Below, one piece after another: positions 36,789 through 44,250 of a stretch of DNA of 64,000 nt; the first letter of the stretch is position 1; every line of letters starts with the position of its first letter. The stretch is from contig JAQGMJ010000067.1 in the NCBI GenBank assembly GCA_028292405.1, positions 1 through 64,000 of the forward strand. Direction: 5' to 3'. This DNA comes from Betaproteobacteria bacterium (GTDB lineage Bacteria > Pseudomonadota > Gammaproteobacteria > Burkholderiales > JAEUOS01). The notes below the pieces were generated by a model, which searched no databases, had not been told where the DNA came from, and saw only the letters and a program-made list of their open reading frames with translations. Position numbers and translations under genes: made by a program.

Positions 36789-38153
36789 TTAGTCCGGACG
36801 CGGCCAGGTGCGCAACGCCTCCACCGCGCGGGCACAGACCTCCTGCCATTCGCCGCTGCGCGCCTGGCGCAACAGGCGCATGCCCGGATACCACGGCGTG
36901 TCTTCGCGCTCCAGCAGCCAGAACATGCCGCTCTCGCGCATCAGCAGCATGATGACCGGTTTGCCTAAAGCGCCGGCGATGTGCGCCACCGCGGTGTCCA
37001 CCGTCAGCACCACGTCGAGGTTTTCGACCAGGGCGGCGGTGTCGCCCATGTCTTCCAGGTCTTCGGTGTAATCCTCGATTTCCACGCCAGGGCAAGGTAG
37101 TTCATCGCGCCCGGAGCCTTTTTGCAGCGAGATAAAACGCACGTCCGGCAACGAGCCCAGGGCGGCCAGCAGCGGTAGCGGAATCGACTTGGCGCTGCGC
37201 CCGTCGCGCCCATGCCAGAAGCCGGCGGCCCAGCAAAGGCCGACCTTCAGCACGCCGCTCTTCGCCTGCGGCGCCGCCGCCAGCTTGCGGCCCCAATACG
37301 CCACGTCGCCCGGCAACGCCGAAAGATAGCGTGGCGGGGCGGGAATGGTTTCGAGTTCGGTGCCGATCACACCCGGAATGTCCATCAGGCCAATGTGATA
37401 ATCCGCGCTGATCGCTCCCGCCGTGGTGAAGGCCCGATCGACGCCGGGAATCGCCTCGATCAGGCGCCGGCAGACGTCGCTGCACGCCACCTGCAGCGAG
37501 GCCGGCCGATAGTCGCGATGCACGATCTCGATAAAGCGCGCGAACTGCACCTCGTCGCCCAGCCCGCCCCAGTCCACCTCGACCAGCAGGTGCTTGCCCG
37601 CCAGCGGCTCGCCGTGCCAGCGCGGCAAGGTCTTCACCCAGTAGGGCGTATTGTGCCCCGGCAACTCCAGGCGCACCGCCATGTGCATGAAAGCCTCGCG
37701 CATTTCTCCTGCCAGCAGCAACTGCGTGCCGAGATGGTAGCGCGTGCGCGCATGCCCGGGACGCGCCGCCAGCGAGAGGCGGAAATAGCCGATTGCCTCG
37801 GGCACCTGCAGGCGCAACTGCGCCAGGTGTCCACGGGTGGCCAGCAGGCCGCCGTCGTCCGGCAGGCGCGCGAGCGCTTCGTCCAGCAGTGCCTGCGCCT
37901 CGTCGAAACGCCGGCGGCGCAACAGGAAGGCGCCGAGCGCCTCGATCGCCACGGCATCATCCACGTCCGCCGCCACCGCCGCCCGCAGGCGCCGCTCCGC
38001 CTCGGCCACCTCGCCCTGGCGCTCCAGCACTTCCTCGGCCGACAACACCGGCGCCGCCGCGCGCAGCAGTTCCGCCGGCGGTCCCGTGTCGGCCGGCGGC
38101 ATGGCGGCCGGCGCGGCCGGTGCGGAAAAATTCCTGAACAACTTACCCAGCAT
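36789..38153 (-). CDS. TPR-containing glycosyltransferase (GT9/heptosyltransferase-like C-terminus)
   Basis: A 454-residue cytosolic protein. The N-terminal half (about 30-165) has TPR-like helical pairs (AEAERRLRAAVAADVDDAVA, FDEAQALLDEALARLPDDGG, VPEAIGYFRLSLAARPGHAR). The C-terminal half resembles GT9 heptosyltransferases: KVGLCWAAGFWHGRDGRSAK, then PLLAALGSLPDVRFISLQKG and the nucleotide-sugar motif VLTVDTAVAHIAGALGKPVIMLL. TPR-GT9 proteins often modify surface glycans or flagellin. Start at the ATG at 38153. Divergent from a GT1-type glycosyltransferase over 202 bp. Confidence 0.85.
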   Translation of the reverse strand: MLGKLFRNFSAPAAPAAMPPADTGPPAELLRAAAPVLSAEEVLERQGEVAEAERRLRAAVAADVDDAVAIEALGAFLLRRRRFDEAQALLDEALARLPDDGGLLATRGHLAQLRLQVPEAIGYFRLSLAARPGHARTRYHLGTQLLLAGEMREAFMHMAVRLELPGHNTPYWVKTLPRWHGEPLAGKHLLVEVDWGGLGDEVQFARFIEIVHRDYRPASLQVACSDVCRRLIEAIPGVDRAFTTAGAISADYHIGLMDIPGVIGTELETIPAPPRYLSALPGDVAYWGRKLAAAPQAKSGVLKVGLCWAAGFWHGRDGRSAKSIPLPLLAALGSLPDVRFISLQKGSGRDELPCPGVEIEDYTEDLEDMGDTAALVENLDVVLTVDTAVAHIAGALGKPVIMLLMRESGMFWLLEREDTPWYPGMRLLRQARSGEWQEVCARAVEALRTWPRPD

Positions 38154-38355
38154 CAAACATCCCCAACCTTGGAAACCCCTCGGCTTGTCGCCATCGCACA
38201 AGCCGGACCGATGCTCCGGAGCCGGTCAACAAGCAGCAGCCCGCGTGCTCATCACTTCGCCCGTCGCTCAAATGATGTGCGCAAGCATACGTGAACCCAG
38301 GCGAGAAGTGTGGTTGAATCAAAGTCCCGCCCGGCCATGCGCGACGCTCTGCCTT

Positions 38356-39657
38356 ATGCCCTCCCCTCGCCACATCGTCCTCACCACCATCGGCTCCTAC
38401 GGTGACCTGCATCCGATGATCGCCCTTGGCCTGGAGCTGCAACGCCGCGGTCATGCGGTGACCATGGCGACGACTTCGATGTACGAGGCAAAAGTACGCG
38501 GCACCGGCCTCACCTATCACCGCTTGCGCCCGGACCTCGACATCGACGACCCCGACCTGGTGCGCAACCTGATGGACCCGGTCAAGGGGCCGGAGTACCT
38601 GGTGCGAAAGATGTTCATGCCGCATCTGCGCGAGATGTTCGACGACCTGGCGGCGGCGGCGGCGCAGGCCGATTTCATGGTGGCGGGCGAGGTGGTATTC
38701 GCCGCGCCGCTGGTGGCGGAGAAATTCAGCCGGCGCTGGGCCGCGGCGATTCTCGCACCGATGTCATTCTTTTCGATCCACGATCCCTGGGTGATGTCGC
38801 CGTTGCCGGCGACGCGGCATTTGCACGGCGCGCCGGCCTGGGTGCACCGCGCCCTGGTCGGCGCGGCGAAATGGTCGGTGCGCAATTGGGGCCTGCCGGT
38901 GGCCCGGCTGCGCGGCGAACTCGGCTTGGCGCCCGGCGGCCACCCGCTGTTCGCCGGCAAGTATTCGCCCTGGCTGAACCTGGCGCTGTTCTCGCCGGTG
39001 TTGGGGCGGCCGCAGGCGGACTGGCCGGTACCGACCGTGCAGCCGGGTTTTGTGTATTACGACCGCGACGCCGCCGAAGGCGGCGCGCAGGCCGAGTTGC
39101 GGGCGTTTCTCGACGCCGGCCCGGCGCCCATCGTCTTCACCCTCGGTTCGGCGGCGGTGCGCGACGCCCGCGATTTTTTCGAGCAAAGCGTCGCGGCGGC
39201 GCGCCAATTAAAGCGCCGCGCCCTGTTGCTGATGGGCGAGAACACCTTGAAGCAGGCGCTGCCCCCGGAAATCGCGGCTTTCAACTACGCGCCCTATTCG
39301 CATGTGCTGCCGCGGGCCGCCTGCGTGGTGCACCAGGGCGGCGTCGGCACCACGGCGCAGACCTTGCGCGCCGGTGTACCGCAGGTGGTGGTGCCTTTCG
39401 GCTTCGACCAGCCGGACAACGGCGCACGAATCGAACGCATGGGTGCCGGCCGGATGGTCCTGCGCAAGGACTACACCGCGGCGCGCGTGGCGCAACTGCT
39501 AGCGGGCCTGCTCGACTATCCGGCGCCGGCGCGGCGGGCGCGGGAGATCGCCCGGCAATTGCAAGGCAAGGATGGTTTGCGCGGGGCCTGCGATGCAATC
39601 GAAGCGGCAATGCTCCGGGAAACATCGGGCGCATCTACAAACGGGCGCGCGCCTTAA
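38356..39657 (+). CDS. GT1-family (UGT/rhamnosyltransferase-like) glycosyltransferase
   Basis: A 433-residue GT-B glycosyltransferase. N-terminal HIVLTTIGSYGDLHPMIALG, the Gly-rich acceptor-side loop; C-terminal donor signature HVLPRAACVVHQGGVGTTAQ followed by LRAGVPQVVVPFGFDQPDNG. Relatives transfer rhamnose, glucose or similar sugars to lipids, polyketides or sterols. Neither substrate can be told. No signal peptide. Start at the ATG at 38356; the long upstream extension crosses the divergent intergenic gap and has no family match. Paired head-to-head with the TPR-GT9 gene, so both may serve the same glycan. Confidence 0.88.
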   Translation: MPSPRHIVLTTIGSYGDLHPMIALGLELQRRGHAVTMATTSMYEAKVRGTGLTYHRLRPDLDIDDPDLVRNLMDPVKGPEYLVRKMFMPHLREMFDDLAAAAAQADFMVAGEVVFAAPLVAEKFSRRWAAAILAPMSFFSIHDPWVMSPLPATRHLHGAPAWVHRALVGAAKWSVRNWGLPVARLRGELGLAPGGHPLFAGKYSPWLNLALFSPVLGRPQADWPVPTVQPGFVYYDRDAAEGGAQAELRAFLDAGPAPIVFTLGSAAVRDARDFFEQSVAAARQLKRRALLLMGENTLKQALPPEIAAFNYAPYSHVLPRAACVVHQGGVGTTAQTLRAGVPQVVVPFGFDQPDNGARIERMGAGRMVLRKDYTAARVAQLLAGLLDYPAPARRAREIARQLQGKDGLRGACDAIEAAMLRETSGASTNGRAP

Positions 39658-39807
39658 GCGGTGCCCACAGTGCGCCCGGACCCGCGAGAAAATGGGCCGT
39701 ATGCGATAGTCCACCTCTCCTGGACACATGGAACCAGGCGCATCCACGCCGCGGCAAAAGGCGTATCTTGTGCATACAATGTGCGAATTGCACGGTCAGG
39801 AGCGGAC

Positions 39808-40557
39808 ATGGGTAGCAAAAGCAATATTTCGGCGGTCAAACGGCCTGCGCTGAGCGGTAGATATGTTTTCGCCGCGGCCTCGATCCTGCTGGTCGGCGCG
39901 GCCCTGGTGCTGGGCCGCGGTGCGATTGCGGAGAGCGCGGTGAAGATTCCGCCGCCGGCGGCGGACGTGACCACGGCCCAAGGGAGCAGCGAGACAGCAG
40001 TGTTTGCGGGCGGCTGCTTCTGGGGCATCCAGGCGGTGTTCCAGCACACCAGGGGCGTGACCCAGGCGGTGTCCGGTTATGCCGGCGGCGAAAAGAATAC
40101 GGCCTCTTACGAGACGGTTTCCACCGGCAGCACCGGGCACGCGGAATCGGTGCAGGTGACCTACGACCCGAAGGTGATCAGCTACGGCAAGCTGCTGCAG
40201 GTGTACTTTTCGGTGGCGCACGATCCGACCCAGCTGAACCACCAGTTCCCCGACACCGGCACCCAGTACCGCTCGGCCGTGTTCTACAAGGACGCGCAGC
40301 AAAAGCAGGTGACCGACGCCTACATCGCGCAACTCAACGGCGCGCGCGTCTACAAGGACAAGATCGTCACCCAGGTGACGCCGCTGAAGGCTTTTTACGC
40401 GGCGGAGAATTACCACCAGGACTACGCCACCATTCACCCGGACCAGCCCTACATCGCCACCTACGACCTGCCCAAGCTGGGCAATCTGAAGACCCTGTTC
40501 CCGGACCTGTACCGCGACAAGCCGGTGCTGGTGGCGCAGGCGAACGAAAAAAAATAG
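39808..40557 (+). CDS. msrA: Peptide-methionine (S)-S-oxide reductase, membrane-anchored
   Basis: Reduces methionine-S-sulfoxide. 249 residues. The catalytic Cys70 lies in AVFAGGCFWGIQAVFQ, followed by GYAGGEKNTASYETVSTGST, HAESVQVTYDPKVISYG and the GTQYRSAVFY motif. A preceding hydrophobic segment (about 17-36) is an uncleaved signal anchor or signal peptide, so it acts in the periplasm. Cys70 is the only cysteine: recycling cysteines found in many MsrA are missing, so an external thiol must resolve the sulfenic acid. The ATG at 39808 follows AGGAG. A terminator follows. Confidence 0.95.
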   Translation: MGSKSNISAVKRPALSGRYVFAAASILLVGAALVLGRGAIAESAVKIPPPAADVTTAQGSSETAVFAGGCFWGIQAVFQHTRGVTQAVSGYAGGEKNTASYETVSTGSTGHAESVQVTYDPKVISYGKLLQVYFSVAHDPTQLNHQFPDTGTQYRSAVFYKDAQQKQVTDAYIAQLNGARVYKDKIVTQVTPLKAFYAAENYHQDYATIHPDQPYIATYDLPKLGNLKTLFPDLYRDKPVLVAQANEKK

Positions 40558-40579
40558 CGCGCGTGGTTGCGCAGCAAAG

Positions 40580-40609
40580 GCCCCGCCGCGCGCGGGGCTT
40601 TTTCTTTTT
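40580..40609 (+). terminator. Rho-independent terminator of msrA
   Basis: GCCCCGC, 5-base loop, GCGGGGC, then TTTTTCTTTTT. 23 bp after the msrA stop. Confidence 0.88.
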
Positions 40610-40728
40610 CCCGGCTTAATGAACTTGATAAGGCCCTCACACTGCGCAAGCCCGCGCGGCGCCGATATCATGCGCAGCCTGAGGGTTGCGCGGGACGCGG
40701 CCCGGGCGCAAATATTGCCGGAGACAAA

Positions 40729-41727
40729 ATGCCGCAGTTCTTTTCATTCTTGCCGCGTTGTCGGCTGGCCCTTGCCGCCATCTTCCCGGCCATGTTGCCG
40801 GCCATGTTGCCGGCGGCGCCGGCACAGGCGGCCTACCCCGAGCACCAGGTCACCATCGTCGTGCCTTTTGCCCCGGGTGGCGGCAGCGACATCGCCGCGC
40901 GCGTGCTTTCGAAATACCTGACGGGAGATTTGAAGCAGCCGTTCATCGTCGACAACCGCGCCGGCGCCGGCGGCAACATCGCGGCGCGCTACGTGGCGCA
41001 GGCCAGGCCCGACGGCTACACACTGATGGTGATTTCCAGCATCCTCACCATCAACCCCAGCCTGTACAAGAACGCGGCCTTTGACCCGGTGCGCGACTTC
41101 ACGCCGATCGTCGAGATCGGCGATGCGCCGAACGTGATCGTCACCCGGCCAGACTCAGGCATCAGCTCAGTGGCTGAACTGATCGCGCAGGCGAAGGCAA
41201 GACCGGACCTGCTGAACTACGCCAACCCCGGCTCCGGCACCTCGCCGCATATTGCGATGGAGTATTTCAAGGTGCGCGCCGGCATCAACATCACCAACGT
41301 GCCCTACTCAGGCGCCGGCCCTTCGATGCAGGCGGTGCTCGGTGGCTCGACACAACTCGGTTGCTTTAGCGTCGGCGCAGTGGCGCCGCACATCCTCAGC
41401 GGGCGTCTGCGTGCACTGGTACATACCGGGCACGGCCGCATGGCGGAATTTCCCGAGGTGCCGAACATGGCGCAGGCGGGCTTCGCCAACGCCGAGTCGG
41501 CCAGCTTTCAGGTGCTGGTGGCGCCGGCGGGCCTGGCGCCGGAGATCACCGCGCAACTCTCGCGCGCGGTATTGAACGTGCTGAAGCGTCCCGACGTGCA
41601 GGAGACCATGCGCAACAACGGCTTCGGCATCATCGGCGGCGGCCCGGAGCAACTGAAGGCGCGCATCGCCCACGAGGTGCCGATGTACCGCGAGATGATC
41701 ACCCGCGCCCGCATCAAGGTCGACTGA
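40729..41727 (+). CDS. Bug-family (TctC) tripartite tricarboxylate receptor, periplasmic (second copy)
   Basis: Periplasmic binding protein of the Bug family, 332 residues. Signal peptide to about residue 34 (PAQAA), which has the short duplication PAMLPAMLPA. Mature motifs are VTIVVPFAPGGGSDIAARVL, FIVDNRAGAGGNIAARYVAQ, RPDGYTLMV and the ligand-loop SGTSPHIAMEYFK. Start at ATG 40729 with GGAG upstream. No TctAB nearby. It is not a recent duplicate of the receptor at 1991-2962; the two differ throughout. Confidence 0.92.
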   Translation: MPQFFSFLPRCRLALAAIFPAMLPAMLPAAPAQAAYPEHQVTIVVPFAPGGGSDIAARVLSKYLTGDLKQPFIVDNRAGAGGNIAARYVAQARPDGYTLMVISSILTINPSLYKNAAFDPVRDFTPIVEIGDAPNVIVTRPDSGISSVAELIAQAKARPDLLNYANPGSGTSPHIAMEYFKVRAGINITNVPYSGAGPSMQAVLGGSTQLGCFSVGAVAPHILSGRLRALVHTGHGRMAEFPEVPNMAQAGFANAESASFQVLVAPAGLAPEITAQLSRAVLNVLKRPDVQETMRNNGFGIIGGGPEQLKARIAHEVPMYREMITRARIKVD

Positions 41728-41758
41728 GGGGTCTGACTGACACCGCGCCGCAGAGGCG

Positions 41759-41947
41759 CTAGGAGCGCATGCCGATCAGGCGCGCCATGGTGTGCTGTTC
41801 GGTCTCCACGACGACCGCGTAGGTGGTGCCGGCCAGGGTGGTGACCAGGTACGGCTCGCCCTTGGTCTTGCTGACCACGACAGAGGCGATGGAGTCCTTG
41901 CGGACGAATATCCGGCCTTCGGTCGGGGAAGTGATTTCGATATACAT
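41759..41947 (-). CDS. Small protein of 62 residues, unknown function
   Basis: MYIEITSPTEGRIFVRKDSI, then ASVVVSKTKGEPYLVTTLAG and a short end. Regular alternation suggests a small beta-barrel or Sm-like fold. GGAGCC precedes the ATG at 41947, and codon use is as GC-rich at third positions as in neighbouring genes. Convergent with the second Bug receptor and downstream of the GGDEF-EAL gene, 125 bp upstream in plus coordinates. No function can be given. Confidence 0.6.
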   Translation of the reverse strand: MYIEITSPTEGRIFVRKDSIASVVVSKTKGEPYLVTTLAGTTYAVVVETEQHTMARLIGMRS

Positions 41948-42072
41948 GGCGGCTCCGGTTCGAAAGGGGGCGCAGATGTGGAACAACAGGCCGCCGCGTG
42001 CACGGAATGGGACAACCCGCCGATTATGGGGCATAGCCCGGTCGCGCGTGCGCGACCGGTCGACGCCGGCGC

Positions 42073-44250
42073 TTAGTGCAGCAGCGCGCCTTCCAGCGCG
42101 GCGAAAGGCTGCGGGTGGCCGTAGAGATAGCCCTGCATCTGGGTGCAGCCCAGGCCCTTGAGGAAATCGGCCTGGATCGCGGTTTCGACCCCTTCGGCGA
42201 CCACGTTCATGCCCAGCCCCGCGGCGATGGCGACGATCGCCTTGATGATCGGCGAGTCGTCGGAGTGCTCGCGGATTTCCATCACGAAGGCGCGGTCGAT
42301 TTTCAGCGTGTCGATCGGCAGCGAGCGCAGGTAGTTGAGCGAGGAATACTGGACGCCGAAGTCGTCGATGGCGATGCGCACCCCGAGCGCGGAAATGGCA
42401 TTGAGCACCTGGGTGGTCGCTTCCATATTGTTGAAGGGCATGTTCTCGGTGATTTCCACCTCGATGCTGGAGGGCGCGATGCCGTAGCGGGCCAGGGTGC
42501 GCATCAGGTCTTCGACGAAGTCGGGCTTTTCGATCATCCGCGGCGAGAAATTGATCGCCATGCGCTCCAGGTTGATGCCGCGGTCGCGCCAGTTGCGCAG
42601 GTCGCGGCAGGCGCGCTCCAGCACCCAGCGGGTCAGGTTCGACATCATCCCCAGGTCTTCGGCGATGGTAATGAATTCGGCGGCGGTGAGCAGGCCGCGA
42701 GTCGGGTGGTTCCAGCGGATCAGGGCTTCCACGCCGGTGATGCGCAATTCGCGGGAGTCGACCTGCGGCTGGTAGTAGAGATCGAACTGGCCACCCTCCA
42801 GGGCTTTGCGCAAATCGTGGGCGACGGTCAGGCGGCGGCTCGAGCCGTCATTCATCTCCTGGGTGAAAAAGGCAAAACCGTTCTTCCCCTTGGCCTTGAC
42901 GTCGTACATCGCCAGATCGGAGTGGCGCATCAGGGTCTCGCTGTCCTCGCCGTCCTGCGGAAACATGGCAATGCCCAGGCTGCTGGAAAGCGGCATCTCG
43001 CGGCCTTCGAGGGTGAAGGGCTTGACCATGTCTTCGACTATCTTGTTGGCGACCAGGCCGGCGTCTTCCGGGCCGCGGATGTTCGGCAGCATGATGATGA
43101 ACTCGTCGCCGCCCAGGCGGGCCAGGGTGTCGCTCTCCCGCAAATTGGCTTTGAGGCGCTCGGCGACCTGCTCCAGCACGATGTCGCCCTTCAGGTGGCC
43201 GAAGGTGTCGTTGATCATCTTGAAGCGGTCGAGGTCGATGAAAATCACCGCGAACACCTGGCGGCTGCGGCGCGCCTGCACGATAGCAAGTTGCAGCCGG
43301 TCGACGAACAGGGCGCGGTTGGGCAGCCCGGTGAGCACGTCGTGGCAGGCCTGGTATTCGAGGCGGTCGTGAGCGATCTTCTTTTCGGTGACGTCGCGGG
43401 CAACGCCGTAGAGGCCCTGGTCGCCGGGCAGGCTGGCCTGCCGCCAGTTGGGCGACATTCCCTGCAGCGAGGCCAGGGTCAGTTCGAAGTGGCGATGGCC
43501 GGCCGCGTCGCTGCTGTGCCGCAGGCGCAACTCGACCGCGCCGCTTTCACCGGCCGAGAGCTGGCGGATCGCCACCCGTGCCGCTTCGAGGTCTTCGCCG
43601 GCCACCAGCGCAAGAAATTCCGCACCCAGTAATTGCGCCGCGCCGTGCCCGAGCAAGGGTTGTACGCTTTCGCTGATGAAGGCGAATCTGCCGGTGCTGT
43701 CGAGAATGAAAATGATGTCGGGCGAGTTGGCCACCAGGAAGCGGTGCAGTTCCTCGGAACGGGCGATCTCCTGGCTCAGGCGCCGGTGCTCCAGCTCCAG
43801 GCTATGGCGCCGCAGGGTGGTCTGCACCCGGTGCAGCAGCATCTCCGGCGCGCAGGGCTTGCGGATGTAGTCCTGGGCGCCCAGTTGCAGGGCGCCGATG
43901 GCCGAGTCGATCATGGTATCGCCGGAGAGCACTACCACCGGCATGCCGTGCCCAGCCTCGCGCAGTTCCTTGAGTACGTCCAGCCCGCTGGCTTCGCCCA
44001 GCCGCAGGTCGAGCAGCACCAGGGCAACATCGTGGCGCGCGATCAGCGCGAGCGCTTCATGCCGGTTGCCGCACTGGATGGTGCGGTAGCCATAGGCCTG
44101 CAGCAGCGTGGCCAGGCTGGCCCGCAGGCGGTCGTCGTCCTCGATCACCGCGATGGTGTGGTCGGCGGCGGCCCGCGGCGGCGCGGTAGTGTCGGGAAGG
44201 CCCGGCAAGCCGGGGAGGCCACCCAGGTGGGTCGGGTTCGGCTCTTTCAT
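42073..44250 (-). CDS. Response regulator with REC, PAS, GGDEF and EAL domains
   Basis: A 725-residue c-di-GMP signalling protein. REC domain (about 32-147) with phosphoacceptor Asp81 in VLLDLRLGEAS; PAS domain (about 165-290); GGDEF domain (about 300-460) with intact GGDEF (380-384) and an RxxD inhibitory site (RESD, 371-374); EAL domain (about 480-720) with intact EAL (508-510). It could therefore both make and break c-di-GMP, with phosphorylation at REC setting the balance. The ATG overlaps the stop of the HDOD kinase (ATGA), which makes that kinase its likely phosphodonor. Confidence 0.95.
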   Translation of the reverse strand: MKEPNPTHLGGLPGLPGLPDTTAPPRAAADHTIAVIEDDDRLRASLATLLQAYGYRTIQCGNRHEALALIARHDVALVLLDLRLGEASGLDVLKELREAGHGMPVVVLSGDTMIDSAIGALQLGAQDYIRKPCAPEMLLHRVQTTLRRHSLELEHRRLSQEIARSEELHRFLVANSPDIIFILDSTGRFAFISESVQPLLGHGAAQLLGAEFLALVAGEDLEAARVAIRQLSAGESGAVELRLRHSSDAAGHRHFELTLASLQGMSPNWRQASLPGDQGLYGVARDVTEKKIAHDRLEYQACHDVLTGLPNRALFVDRLQLAIVQARRSRQVFAVIFIDLDRFKMINDTFGHLKGDIVLEQVAERLKANLRESDTLARLGGDEFIIMLPNIRGPEDAGLVANKIVEDMVKPFTLEGREMPLSSSLGIAMFPQDGEDSETLMRHSDLAMYDVKAKGKNGFAFFTQEMNDGSSRRLTVAHDLRKALEGGQFDLYYQPQVDSRELRITGVEALIRWNHPTRGLLTAAEFITIAEDLGMMSNLTRWVLERACRDLRNWRDRGINLERMAINFSPRMIEKPDFVEDLMRTLARYGIAPSSIEVEITENMPFNNMEATTQVLNAISALGVRIAIDDFGVQYSSLNYLRSLPIDTLKIDRAFVMEIREHSDDSPIIKAIVAIAAGLGMNVVAEGVETAIQADFLKGLGCTQMQGYLYGHPQPFAALEGALLH

